A stretch of 64,000 bases of DNA from Streptococcus mitis subsp. hohhotensis (GCF_020089495.2 NZ_JAIRCA020000001.1:127465-191464); one strand, 5' to 3'; counted from the stretch's first letter, positions 19,069 to 25,999 are shown. A program made the numbers and translations. Notes: generated by a model not told the origin, from the sequence alone.

Positions 19069-19095
19069 CTTCAATAGTCCACTGGACTATTGAAG
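19069..19095. repeat. Perfect 13-bp palindrome after leuS
   Basis: CTTCAATAGTCCA-c-TGGACTATTGAAG: two 13-bp perfect arms around one base. There is no T-tract, so it is not a simple terminator. It separates the true leuS end from a second leuS-like tail and may be a small insertion or a protein target. Confidence 0.75.
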
Positions 19096-19128
19096 CCAAC
19101 TAAATTGGTTAATATTGTTGTGAAATAA
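19096..19128 (+). pseudogene. Duplicate leuS 3' tail (11 codons with stop)
   Basis: Read in frame this stretch encodes [10 protein letters not shown] and a stop, matching the LeuS C terminus [10 protein letters not shown] but with different codons at most positions. It is not translated with leuS, which stops earlier at 19043. It looks like the tail of a divergent leuS allele left beside the resident one. Confidence 0.7.
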
Positions 19129-19131
19129 GAT

Positions 19132-19169
19132 AGGAATCCTTCAGAGTAGAATCTGGAGGATTTTTTATT
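19132..19169 (+). terminator. Terminator downstream of leuS
   Basis: AATCCTTCAGA-gta-ga-ATCTGGAGGATT followed by TTTTTATTT. Confidence 0.8.
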
Positions 19170-19186
19170 TGACAGGAAGTTTCTAT

Positions 19187-19207
19187 TTTGTTAATATGAT
19201 TAACAAA
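19187..19207. promoter_or_regulatory. Palindromic operator ahead of the MarR gene
   Basis: TTTGTTAA-TATGA-TTAACAAA, a perfect 8-bp-arm palindrome 14 nt before the marR ATG. The same half-sites with the same spacing recur before the hydrolase gene at 19702-19720, so it is a likely binding site of this MarR protein. Confidence 0.7.
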
Positions 19208-19220
19208 GAAAAGAGAGATT

Positions 19221-19676
19221 ATGGATAAAAAAGAATTTATTGCATTTAATAATCGTTTCAATAGATTTATTTTAGCGTTTGACCAGTTAAAAAAAAATCA
19301 ACATAAAAGTGGTGTTGACAAATCCATTACGTTGAATGAGGTACATTTGATTGTTGTGATTGGAAAAAATCAGCCCTTGAATCTAGTAAAATTATCTGAA
19401 TTATTAGAAGTTTCGAGAAGTGCAATAACTCAAAGTGTTAGAAGATTGCTTCAAAAAAATTTAGTTGTTTTTGATTTTGATCCGAATAATGGGAAAAATA
19501 AATATTTGAGATTATCTGAAAAAGGCATCGAAATTTTTAAAATCCATAAGGAGCAACAAGCATATATTGAAAAATCAATCTTTTCAGTTTTAAACAACTA
19601 TAGCGAGGTGGAACTTAAAACAGTTGTGAAATTGATGGATGATATTGAAAAGGTGTGGGGAGAATTACCGTGGTAA
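19221..19676 (+). CDS. MarR family transcriptional regulator
   Basis: 151 aa. The winged helix lies in the middle (LNLVKLSELLEVSRSAITQSVRRLLQKNLV, then a wing with DPNNGKNKYLRLSEKG), with dimerisation helices at both ends. It probably represses itself and the downstream hydrolase, since both are preceded by TTGTTAA-N5-TTAACAA. GAGAGA is a modest RBS. Base composition is AT-richer than leuS, consistent with acquisition together with the hydrolase. The inducer is unknown. Confidence 0.88.
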   Translation: MDKKEFIAFNNRFNRFILAFDQLKKNQHKSGVDKSITLNEVHLIVVIGKNQPLNLVKLSELLEVSRSAITQSVRRLLQKNLVVFDFDPNNGKNKYLRLSEKGIEIFKIHKEQQAYIEKSIFSVLNNYSEVELKTVVKLMDDIEKVWGELPW

Positions 19677-19701
19677 AAGTCACGGTAAATTTCAAATATA
19701 A

Positions 19702-19720
19702 TTGTTAAGAAAATTAACAA
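19702..19720. promoter_or_regulatory. Second MarR-type operator, ahead of the hydrolase
   Basis: TTGTTAA-GAAAA-TTAACAA, with the same arms and spacing as the site before marR. It lies directly in front of the hydrolase RBS (AAAGGAG). Confidence 0.65.
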
Positions 19721-19732
19721 AAAGGAGAAGAT

Positions 19733-20965
19733 ATGACTGTAAACATAGAACTGATTTCACAAACAGATTTAGCGGATGAATCTTTTTATATTACTATCAA
19801 TGGTTTAGAACCAAGGACAAGGTATTGTGTAGAAATGTACCTGTCTGATTATTACTGTATAAATGCTCCCTTACTTTTAGATCATGATGTTATGTGGAAA
19901 TCAACTGCCATTTTTTTATCTGATCAGGACGGTATGATTGACATCTCTCAAACAGCATCTATTTCGGGATCTTATAAAGGAATTTCAGAAATGGGTTTGT
20001 TCTTTAATGCGAAACCGTTGAAGAGTAGGAAAAGGAGATTACCCAATTCTCTTGATAGAATTCCATTGCGAGATTATTTTGGTGTTGAAATTAAAATCAG
20101 GCTGGGGAAAGATGTGGTCGCGAAGCAAAGTTTTGTAAGGCGTTATATGAATCTGGGAGTAAGATATCAAGATATCTATGACAAGCATTTTCAAGGTCGA
20201 TTATTTTATGATGAAAAGTTAAGAAGGGCGCCAGCCGTGATTATTGTTAGCGGTAGTGAGGGAAGAATTGAAAAAGCTCAGAATATTGCCCAACTTTTAT
20301 CTTCTAGGGGCTATATTTGTCTTGCGATAGCTTATTTTGGTTTAGAGGGATTACCCCAAAATTTAGAACGAATTCCAATAGAATGTCTGGAGGAAGCGAA
20401 AGATTTTCTATATCATCATCCTCAAGTTGATAATACAAAAATAGGAATATATGGTCGCTCTAAAGGAGCAGAGCTTGTTCTGGCTGGACAAAGTATTTTG
20501 GATGATGTGCAATGTTTAGTACTCAATTCTCCCTCAAATGTAATATTGGAGGGAATAAAGGGAAAACTCAATTCTAATTCATCTTCTTGGACATATTTAC
20601 AAAAGGAACTTCCTTATCAAAAATTTCAGTTAGGAGATTATTTGTTAAACAAGTTTTTTGGAAAACATATTCCTGAAGATAGTAGGGCTCAGATTGATGT
20701 GAGTAAAATTTTCTCTCCTTTATTATTACTAGGAAGTGATGTTGATGAAATATGGAATGCATCATCCGCGATAGATGATATTATTTCACACTATAAAGGG
20801 GAATCCATTTTGTTTAAAAAATACCATGAAACAGGGCATATGTTGACGGTTGCTTATCAACCGAATCATCGTTATCGAAAAGATTGGCGCCTATTAATGA
20901 AAGAAAGTGTAGACTCTTGGCTTGTTACGATAAATTTTTTTGATACACATCTGAAGAATTTGTAG
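19733..20965 (+). CDS. BAAT/acyl-CoA thioesterase family alpha/beta hydrolase
   Basis: 410 aa. The N-terminal part (about 1-145) resembles the acyl-CoA thioester hydrolase/BAAT N-terminal domain. From about 155 is an alpha/beta hydrolase of the BAAT C-terminal type (APAVIIVSGSEGRIEKAQNIA). The nucleophile elbow GIYGRSKGAE has Ser243, the acid is probably in GSDVDEIWNA and the His in ETGHML. A serine rather than cysteine nucleophile favours thioesterase over acyl-transferase activity. It is controlled with marR through a shared operator. The natural substrate (fatty acyl-CoA, bile-acid conjugate or xenobiotic ester) cannot be told. AT-rich; probably acquired. Confidence 0.82.
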   Translation: MTVNIELISQTDLADESFYITINGLEPRTRYCVEMYLSDYYCINAPLLLDHDVMWKSTAIFLSDQDGMIDISQTASISGSYKGISEMGLFFNAKPLKSRKRRLPNSLDRIPLRDYFGVEIKIRLGKDVVAKQSFVRRYMNLGVRYQDIYDKHFQGRLFYDEKLRRAPAVIIVSGSEGRIEKAQNIAQLLSSRGYICLAIAYFGLEGLPQNLERIPIECLEEAKDFLYHHPQVDNTKIGIYGRSKGAELVLAGQSILDDVQCLVLNSPSNVILEGIKGKLNSNSSSWTYLQKELPYQKFQLGDYLLNKFFGKHIPEDSRAQIDVSKIFSPLLLLGSDVDEIWNASSAIDDIISHYKGESILFKKYHETGHMLTVAYQPNHRYRKDWRLLMKESVDSWLVTINFFDTHLKNL

Positions 20966-21262
20966 ATAGTGCTGAACCGTACTATAATAGTCCTAACTAA
21001 GATAAAAACACAGTTCTGGTTGGTAGTCCAGTCTACAAAAGCAAACACTAAAACAAGAGAAATTTGAATACAAACAGTAAAAAATAGAGAGAAGCATAAG
21101 GGACATTAACTCACTCGTTCCCATATTTGATTATTCCTCCATAAAGTGGATGGATGATTTTTATAAGAGGAGTTTGCATTATTGAATAGAAAACCAAGTG
21201 TTTCCTAAAATTTTCATTGAGATATGTTATACTATATTCAATAAGTGAATAAGGAGAAAGCT
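20966..21262. other. Intergenic region without recognisable gene
   Basis: AT-rich spacer with no convincing reading frame. It contains a TATACT-type -10 (GTTATACTATA at about 21227-21237) that could serve the following GNAT gene. I see no named repeat. Confidence 0.5.
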
Positions 21263-21958
21263 ATGCCAGTAAATGAATATGGTCAGATGATTGGGGAGTC
21301 AATGGAAGGTTATACACCAGGTGAATTGCCTTCTATTGGTTTCTTAGAAGGGCGTTATGCTCGAATAGAAGCTCTTTCGGTGGAAAAGCATGCGGAGGAT
21401 TTATTAGCTGTTTATGGCCCTGATACGCCTCGGGAGATGTGGACTTACCTCTTTCAGGAGCCAGTAGCAGACATGGAGGAACTGGTCAGCCTTTTAAATC
21501 AGATGTTGGCTCGTAAGGACCGTTTTTACTATGCAATCATAGACAAGGCAACTGGTAAGGCTTTGGGAACTTTTTCTCTCATGCGCATTGACCAGAATAA
21601 CCGAGTAATAGAAGTCGGAGCAGTCACTTTTTCTCCAGAGCTCAGAGGGACATGGATAGGAACAGAAGCCCAGTATCTCCTAGCTCGCTATGTCTTTGAG
21701 GAGCTTAACTATCGTCGCTATGAATGGAAATGCGATGCTCTTAACCTGCCATCAAGACGAGCTGCGGAGCGTTTGGGATTTGTCTACGAAGGAACCTTCC
21801 GTCAGGCAGTGGTTTATAAGGGGCGTACGAGGGATACGGATTGGTTGTCTATGATTGATAAGGACTGGCCCCAAGTCAAATCTCGTTTGGAAACATGGTT
21901 GCGTCCTGAAAATTTTGACCAAAATGGACGACAGTACAAGAGCTTGAGAGAACTTTAA
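21263..21958 (+). CDS. GNAT family N-acetyltransferase (RimJ/RimL-like)
   Basis: 231 aa. It contains the GNAT fold of the ribosomal-protein/aminoglycoside type, with IGTEAQYLLARYVFEELNYRRYEWKCDALNLPSRRAAERLGFVYEG carrying the acetyl-CoA and C-terminal motifs. The ATG at 21263 follows AAGGAG; a GTG at 21245 would start before the RBS. It is 11 nt from the next GNAT gene, so the two form an operon. Substrate unknown. Confidence 0.88.
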   Translation: MPVNEYGQMIGESMEGYTPGELPSIGFLEGRYARIEALSVEKHAEDLLAVYGPDTPREMWTYLFQEPVADMEELVSLLNQMLARKDRFYYAIIDKATGKALGTFSLMRIDQNNRVIEVGAVTFSPELRGTWIGTEAQYLLARYVFEELNYRRYEWKCDALNLPSRRAAERLGFVYEGTFRQAVVYKGRTRDTDWLSMIDKDWPQVKSRLETWLRPENFDQNGRQYKSLREL

Positions 21959-21969
21959 GAGGAGTTGAG

Positions 21970-22386
21970 ATGATTACTATTAAAAAGCAAGAAATTGTCA
22001 AGCTAGAGGATGTTTTGCATCTCTATCAGGCTGTCGGTTGGACAAATTATACCCATCAACCTCAGATGCTGGAGCAGGCCTTATCTCATTCATTAGCGAT
22101 TTATGTGGCACTTGATGGCGATGCTGTGGTGGGCTTGATTCGTTTGGTTGGAGATGGATTCTCATCAGTATTGGTTCAGGATTTAATTGTTTTACCAATC
22201 TATCAGCGTAAAGGGATTGGTAGTGCCTTGATAAAAGAGGCTTTAGAGGATTACAAAGATGCCTATCAAGTCCAGCTGGTGACAGACCAGACAGAAAGAA
22301 CCTTGGGATTCTATCGTTCTATGGGCTTTGAAATCTTATCCACCTATAATTGTATAGGGATGACTTGGATGAATCGAGAAAAATAA
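21970..22386 (+). CDS. GNAT family N-acetyltransferase
   Basis: 138 aa, a single GNAT domain. The acetyl-CoA binding motif is VLPIYQRKGIGSALIKEAL and the C-terminal part is TLGFYRSMGFEI. GAGGAG is 6 nt before the ATG. It is co-transcribed with the upstream GNAT. Substrate unknown. Confidence 0.88.
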   Translation: MITIKKQEIVKLEDVLHLYQAVGWTNYTHQPQMLEQALSHSLAIYVALDGDAVVGLIRLVGDGFSSVLVQDLIVLPIYQRKGIGSALIKEALEDYKDAYQVQLVTDQTERTLGFYRSMGFEILSTYNCIGMTWMNREK

Positions 22387-22400
22387 TAAAACTTGTTTTT

Positions 22401-22433
22401 CTTAAGCAAAATTTAAGACTGGTCTAGTATTAT
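22401..22433 (+). promoter_or_regulatory. CiaR-box promoter of the second csRNA
   Basis: CTTAAG-N5-TTTAAG (22401-22417), 10 nt before the -10 TATTAT (22428-22433). Confidence 0.8.
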
Positions 22434-22439
22434 ATAATC

Positions 22440-22534
22440 ATTAAATAAAGACCTCCTAACTTTATTTAATGAAATCCTAAAACTTTTTTCATCATAATCT
22501 CCTAATGAAGCCACCCAATCAGGTGGCTTTTTTG
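22440..22534 (+). ncRNA. csRNA (CiaR-dependent small RNA)
   Basis: About 95 nt. The 5' stem is ATTAAATAAAG-acctcctaa-CTTTATTTAAT. The linker AAATCCTAAAAC..AATCTCC carries anti-Shine-Dalgarno segments. It ends in the terminator GCCACC-caatca-GGTGGC with a T-tract. It belongs to the ccnA/B/E group by position, near ruvB; the exact paralogue cannot be fixed from sequence alone. Confidence 0.88.
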
Positions 22535-22589
22535 TGGGGTAAGGTGATGGTAATAGAAATTTTTTGAAAAATGGTAGAATTTGAAAAAA

Positions 22590-22622
22590 GTTAAGCTAGT
22601 TTTAAGCTTTGTCTTGTATCAT
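22590..22622 (+). promoter_or_regulatory. CiaR-box promoter of the third csRNA
   Basis: GTTAAG-N5-TTTAAG (22590-22606), 10 nt before the -10 TATCAT (22617-22622). Confidence 0.8.
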
Positions 22623-22628
22623 ATAGTT

Positions 22629-22736
22629 ATTAAATAAAGACCTCCTAACTTTATTTAATAAAATCCTAAACTTTTCTTTTTCATAATAATCTCCCTTAAC
22701 TCCACCCAATCAGGTGGAGTTTTTTGGCTCTATTTC
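22629..22736 (+). ncRNA. csRNA (CiaR-dependent small RNA), tandem copy
   Basis: Nearly identical to the csRNA 190 nt upstream in the first stem (ATTAAATAAAGACCTCC and its complement) and the linker. The terminator differs: CTCCACC-caatca-GGTGGAG with a T-tract. Near-identical copies of this terminator end recur at about 23.39 and 23.82 kb in front of the later toxin modules without the rest of the RNA. Confidence 0.86.
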
Positions 22737-22927
22737 AGGCTTTTTGGGACTATTCTAAAAATCATTTTTCGATATTTTTCGGTATTTTTCGGATTTTGGT
22801 CGGGGAATTGGCGGGGATTTTTTAGCGAATATGACTAAGAAATAGGTTTGCTGTTACTTCGGCTACTTCAACCTCACTTTGAATGTAAGTGACTGTTAAT
22901 TGAAGGACTGGAACTACTGTAATAATG
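22711..22927 (+). repeat. Direct repeat, copy 1 (with 23815-24032)
   Basis: A stretch of about 215 bp running from the csRNA terminator (CAGGTGGAG) through GGTCGGGGAATTGGCGGGGA to ACTACTGTAATAATG. It is repeated with few differences at 23815-24032. The copy in between, starting near 23391, has lost most of it. It contains no convincing gene and marks the tandem duplication that produced the toxin modules. Confidence 0.8.
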
Positions 22928-23096
22928 ATTTTGCTTGTCTAGTAGTGGCGTATTAAATGAGAAGTGACATATAAGATTGTCTCTTCGTTTACTAAATCAA
23001 AATTTCTATGAAATTGATAGAATCCCTAATTTTCTCTTAAACTTGAAAGTCTTGTTGTAAAGCGGTTAAAGCTTGAGAAGCTGAGGATGTAAAGTT

Positions 23097-23125
23097 TTGA
23101 CAAATTTTGTGAACTGTGGGATAAT
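23097..23125 (+). promoter_or_regulatory. Antitoxin RNA promoter, module 1
   Basis: TTGACA (23097-23102), 17-bp spacer, GATAAT (23120-23125). It is a strong constitutive-type promoter, as expected for the antisense RNA of a type I system. The same promoter occurs in modules 2 (23520-23548) and 3 (24108-24136). Confidence 0.8.
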
Positions 23126-23131
23126 GGAGAG

Positions 23132-23207
23132 GAATTAAGGATTAGTTCTATATCATGGACTAGAAAAGACCCCAAGCTAACTTCCACATTAAGCTTGGGG
23201 TCTTTTT
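23132..23207 (+). ncRNA. Fst-type antisense antitoxin RNA (RNA II), module 1
   Basis: About 75 nt. It starts after the promoter at 23097-23125 and ends in the terminator GACCCCAAGCT / AGCTTGGGGTC, which it shares with the converging toxin mRNA. Near its 5' end it carries TTAAGGATTAGTTCTAT, which repeats the plus-strand sequence TTAAGGATTAGTTCCAT over the toxin start codons (23285-23301). It can therefore pair with the toxin mRNA both there and at the terminator, as in the par locus of plasmid pAD1. Confidence 0.78.
23165..23207. terminator. Shared bidirectional terminator, toxin module 1
   Basis: GACCCCAAGCT (23168-23178) and AGCTTGGGGTC (23192-23202) form an 11-bp stem with T-runs on both strands, so it ends both converging RNAs. 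Confidence 0.88.
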
Positions 23208-23211
23208 GACA

Positions 23212-23304
23212 CTATCTATCTTTGTTTAGCCATTTATCGACTAAGCGAAGAACAACACCGACCACAATTGGTCCGATGATAGTTTTAAGGATTAGTTCCA
23301 TCAT
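23212..23304 (-). CDS. Fst-like type I toxin, module 1
   Basis: 30 aa, below the length of most gene finders. It begins MMELILKTIIGPIVVG, continues with VVLRLVDKWL and ends NKDR. The layout is a short hydrophobic helix with the family Pro-(I/V)-V-G core followed by a W and charged tail, as in Fst of Enterococcus faecalis pAD1 and chromosomal Fst homologues of streptococci. AAGGAGGTG lies 9-10 nt upstream. Family members act at the membrane when unrepressed. An adjacent antisense RNA is encoded on the other strand. Confidence 0.87.
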   Translation of the reverse strand: MMELILKTIIGPIVVGVVLRLVDKWLNKDR

Positions 23305-23351
23305 GGGCTATCTCACCTCCTTTCGTAGGCGGTGTAGCAGTGCCGTAGAAT

Positions 23352-23357
23352 ATTATA
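23352..23357 (-). promoter_or_regulatory. Toxin promoter, module 1 (extended -10)
   Basis: Minus strand TGG-TATAAT, about 48 nt upstream of the toxin ATG. The 5' leader between them is GC-rich and conserved in all three modules. In pAD1 the equivalent leader folds to hide the RBS; here that is an inference. Confidence 0.7.
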
Positions 23358-23554
23358 CCACATAAGTGCTAAACTCGGGAGTCATCCAATTAGGTGGAGT
23401 TTTTTGGCTCTATTTCAGGCTTTTCGGGAGTTTTCTAAACATCATTTTCCGATAGCTTTCGCTTAATCTTGAACGTCTTGTAGTACAGAGGTTCAAGAGG
23501 ATATAAAGGATATAAACCTTTGACAAATTTTGTGAACTATGGGATAATAAAAGG

Positions 23555-23629
23555 GAATTAAGTATTGTGTCTATATCATAGGCTAGAAAAGACCCCAAGC
23601 TCACGTCCAAATAAGCTTGGGGTCTTTTT
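23555..23629 (+). ncRNA. Fst-type antisense antitoxin RNA (RNA II), module 2
   Basis: The promoter is TTGACA-17-GATAAT at 23520-23548. The 5' part contains TTAAGTATTGTGTC, which matches the plus strand over its own toxin start (TTAAGTATTGTATC, 23707-23720) rather than those of modules 1 or 3. It ends at the shared terminator GACCCCAAGCT/AGCTTGGGGTC (23591-23624). Confidence 0.78.
23588..23629. terminator. Shared bidirectional terminator, toxin module 2
   Basis: Same 11-bp stem as in module 1 (23591-23601 with 23614-23624), with a different loop. Confidence 0.88.
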
Positions 23630-23633
23630 GACA

Positions 23634-23726
23634 CTATTTGTCCTTGTTTAGCCATTTATCGACTAATCGAAGAACGACACCGACCACAATTGGTCCGATG
23701 ATAGTTTTAAGTATTGTATCCATCAT
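23634..23726 (-). CDS. Fst-like type I toxin, module 2
   Basis: 30 aa, starting MMDTILKTIIGPIVVG and ending KWLNKDK. It is identical to the module 1 toxin from residue 5 to 28 apart from silent changes. The differences are residues 3-4 (DT instead of EL), exactly in the codons that pair with the antisense RNA, and the last residue. AAGGAGGTG RBS. The extended -10 TGG-TATAAT is on the minus strand at 23774-23779. Confidence 0.87.
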   Translation of the reverse strand: MMDTILKTIIGPIVVGVVLRLVDKWLNKDK

Positions 23727-23814
23727 GGGCTAATTCACCTCCTTTCGTAGGCGGTGTAGCAGTGCCGAACAATATTATACCACATAAGTGCTAAACTCGG
23801 GAGTCACCCAATCA

Positions 23815-24032
23815 GGTGGAGTTTTTTGTGGAGTTTTTTGGCTCTATTTCAGGCTTTTGGGGACTATTCTAAAAATCATTTTCCGATATTTTTCGGATTT
23901 TGGTCGGGGAATTGGCGGGGATCTTTTTAGCGAATATGAGTAAGAAATAGGTCTGTTGTCGCTTCAGCAAGTTCAACCTCACTTTGAATTTAAGTGACTG
24001 TTAATTGAAGGACTAGAACTACTGTAATAATG
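23815..24032 (+). repeat. Direct repeat, copy 2 (with 22711-22927)
   Basis: A second copy of the 215-bp stretch, preceded by an extra GTGGAGTTTTTT. It lies upstream of module 3, in the same relative position as copy 1 to module 1. Confidence 0.8.
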
Positions 24033-24142
24033 TTCTTGGTTGTCAAGGAGTGAGTCATCATATTGTTAGCCAGCGGTTAAAGCTTGAAAAGCCGAGGATA
24101 TAAACCTTTGACAAAATTTGTGAACTGTGGGATAATAAAAAG

Positions 24143-24218
24143 GAATTGAGTACTAGTTCTATATCATAGGCTAGAAAAGACCCCAAGCTCACGACCAAAT
24201 AAGCTTGGGGTCTTTTTT
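24143..24218 (+). ncRNA. Fst-type antisense antitoxin RNA (RNA II), module 3
   Basis: The promoter is TTGACA-17-GATAAT at 24108-24136. The 5' part contains TTGAGTACTAGTTC, which matches the plus strand over its own toxin start (TTGAGTACTAATTC, 24296-24309). The terminator stem is at 24179-24212, followed by TTTTTT. Confidence 0.78.
24176..24218. terminator. Shared bidirectional terminator, toxin module 3
   Basis: GACCCCAAGCT (24179-24189) with AGCTTGGGGTC (24202-24212), T-runs on both sides. Confidence 0.88.
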
Positions 24219-24222
24219 GACA

Positions 24223-24315
24223 CTATTTGTCCTCGTTTAGCCATTTATCGACTAATCGAAGAACGACACCGACCACAATCGGTCCGATGATAGTTTTGAG
24301 TACTAATTCCATCAT
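24223..24315 (-). CDS. Fst-like type I toxin, module 3
   Basis: 30 aa, starting MMELVLKTIIGPIVVG and ending KWLNEDK. It has the same family features as modules 1 and 2. The RBS AAGGAGGTG is intact. The promoter -10 has changed from TATAAT to AATAAT, so expression may be weaker than in the other two modules. Confidence 0.86.
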   Translation of the reverse strand: MMELVLKTIIGPIVVGVVLRLVDKWLNEDK

Positions 24316-24435
24316 GGGCTATCTCACCTCCTTTCGTAGGCGGTGTAGAAGTGCCGTATAATATTATTCCACATAAGTGTTAAACTCGGGAGGCACCAAT
24401 CCAGTGGCTTTTTTGTTTGTGGCTTTGTTTTTTGA

Positions 24436-24441
24436 TATAAT
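24436..24441 (+). promoter_or_regulatory. -10 box of ruvB, leaderless arrangement
   Basis: TGA-TATAAT, then six bases, then the ATG at 24448. The expected start of transcription falls on the A of the start codon, and no Shine-Dalgarno sequence is present. Confidence 0.65.
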
Positions 24442-24447
24442 AGAGCC

Positions 24448-25446
24448 ATGAGTAGAATTTTAGATAATGAGATAATGGGGGATGAGGAGTTAGTAGAACG
24501 CACGCTCCGTCCTCAGTACTTACGTGAATATATTGGGCAGGACAAGGTCAAGGACCAGCTCCAAATTTTTATCGAGGCTGCCAAAATGCGGGATGAAGCG
24601 CTGGATCATGTCCTCTTATTTGGCCCTCCAGGCTTGGGGAAAACGACCATGGCTTTTGTAATTGCCAATGAACTGGGAGTAAATCTTAAGCAGACTTCGG
24701 GTCCAGTCATTGAAAAAGCCGGAGATCTGGTAGCGATTTTGAATGACTTAGAGCCTGGGGATGTCCTTTTTATTGATGAGATTCATCGCTTGCCCATGTC
24801 GGTGGAAGAGGTGCTTTATAGTGCCATGGAGGACTTCTACATTGATATCATGATTGGTGCTGGTGAAGGCAGTCGCAGTGTTCATTTGGAGTTGCCACCT
24901 TTTACCTTGATTGGTGCGACGACTCGGGCTGGTATGCTCTCAAATCCACTACGGGCACGTTTTGGGATTACAGGTCATATGGAGTATTATGCCCATGCTG
25001 ATTTGACGGAAATTGTCGAGCGGACGGCAGATATTTTTGAGATGGCAATCACTCATGAGGCAGCATCTGAGTTGGCCTTGCGTAGTCGAGGTACTCCTCG
25101 TATTGCCAATCGCCTCCTCAAGCGCGTGCGCGATTTTGCCCAGATTATGGGGAATGGGGTTATCGATGATGTTATTACGGGTAAGGCTTTGACTATGCTG
25201 GATGTTGACCATGAAGGTCTGGACTATGTGGACCAGAAAATCCTTCGTACCATGATTGAGATGTACGGTGGTGGCCCTGTCGGATTAGGAACTCTTTCTG
25301 TTAACATAGCAGAAGAGCGTGAGACAGTTGAAGACATGTATGAGCCCTACTTGATTCAAAAAGGATTTATCATGCGGACGCGGTCTGGACGGGTGGCGAC
25401 TGCTAAGGCATATGAGCATTTGGGATATGAGTACAATGAAAAATAA
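24448..25446 (+). CDS. ruvB: Holliday junction branch-migration ATPase RuvB
   Basis: 332 aa AAA+ motor that works with RuvA at recombination intermediates. Walker [10 protein letters not shown] is at 59-67, Walker B FIDEIHRL near 107, the sensor region [18 protein letters not shown] near 155, and a C-terminal winged helix ends with the conserved [15 protein letters not shown]. There is no RBS; the ATG lies 7 nt after a TATAAT box, so the mRNA is probably leaderless. The last 11 nt overlap the next gene. Confidence 0.97.
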   Translation: MSRILDNEIMGDEELVERTLRPQYLREYIGQDKVKDQLQIFIEAAKMRDEALDHVLLFGPPGLGKTTMAFVIANELGVNLKQTSGPVIEKAGDLVAILNDLEPGDVLFIDEIHRLPMSVEEVLYSAMEDFYIDIMIGAGEGSRSVHLELPPFTLIGATTRAGMLSNPLRARFGITGHMEYYAHADLTEIVERTADIFEMAITHEAASELALRSRGTPRIANRLLKRVRDFAQIMGNGVIDDVITGKALTMLDVDHEGLDYVDQKILRTMIEMYGGGPVGLGTLSVNIAEERETVEDMYEPYLIQKGFIMRTRSGRVATAKAYEHLGYEYNEK

Positions 25447-25999
25447 GCAAGAAATTCTAGAGGCTTTTAGAAAAAATCCAGATATGATGGCTATTCTGAC
25501 TATCATCCGAAACTTGGAGTTGACAGATTCCTGGTTGGCGGCAGGTTCTGTCAGAAATTTCATCTGGAATCTCTTGTCAGACAGACCAGCATTTGATCTT
25601 GAAACAGATGTAGATGTGATTTTCTTTGATCCGGATATTTCTTATGAGGAAACCTTGTCCCTAGAGAAAAAGCTGAGAGAGGACTTTCCTCAGTATCAGT
25701 GGGAATTGAAAAATCAGGTCTATATGCACCAGCATAGCCCTCATACTGCTCCCTATAGCAGCTCTTGTGATGCTATGAGTAAGTATCCAGAACGATGTAC
25801 GGCTGTTGGACTACGCTTGAATGAAGAATCAGATTTTGAACTCTATGTACCTTATGGTTTGGAGGATATTTTAAATTTTCAAGTTCGTCCAACTCCTCAT
25901 TTTTTAGAGAATGAAGACCGAATAGCTCTCTATCAAACACGATTATCCAAGAAAAATTGGCAGGAGAAATGGAAAAATTTGATTTTTAAAAATACTTAA
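25436..25999 (+). CDS. Nucleotidyltransferase-like family protein (DUF925/UPF0157-type)
   Basis: 187 aa, starting [18 protein letters not shown]. It contains an NTase-like core: [14 protein letters not shown] and [12 protein letters not shown], where Asp residues are placed as in nucleotidyltransferases, then [25 protein letters not shown]. It matches the DUF925 family, whose substrate is unknown. The ATG at 25436 overlaps ruvB by 11 nt, so translation is coupled; an upstream ATG at 25412 is unlikely. The CiaR box of the next csRNA overlaps its stop codon. Confidence 0.85.
   Translation: MKNKQEILEAFRKNPDMMAILTIIRNLELTDSWLAAGSVRNFIWNLLSDRPAFDLETDVDVIFFDPDISYEETLSLEKKLREDFPQYQWELKNQVYMHQHSPHTAPYSSSCDAMSKYPERCTAVGLRLNEESDFELYVPYGLEDILNFQVRPTPHFLENEDRIALYQTRLSKKNWQEKWKNLIFKNT

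Noticed and set aside
20966-21262. Insertion-sequence remnant between the hydrolase and GNAT genes
   Set aside because: No terminal repeats or transposase fragments could be recognised.
22787-22815. Phage attachment site or integrase remnant around GGTCGGGGAATTGGCGGGGA
   Set aside because: The GC-rich string is striking and repeated at about 23.9 kb, but no integrase or flanking att repeat is present and it is explained by the local tandem duplication.
23410-23655. 81-aa minus-strand open frame in the toxin region
   Set aside because: It runs through the shared terminator and antisense RNA in a different frame from the 30-aa toxin, which has the RBS and family match.
22700-24400. Possible CRISPR array because of regular repeats
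   Set aside because: The repeats are hundreds of bases long and contain promoters, terminators and small genes; there are no short direct repeats with unique spacers and no cas genes.
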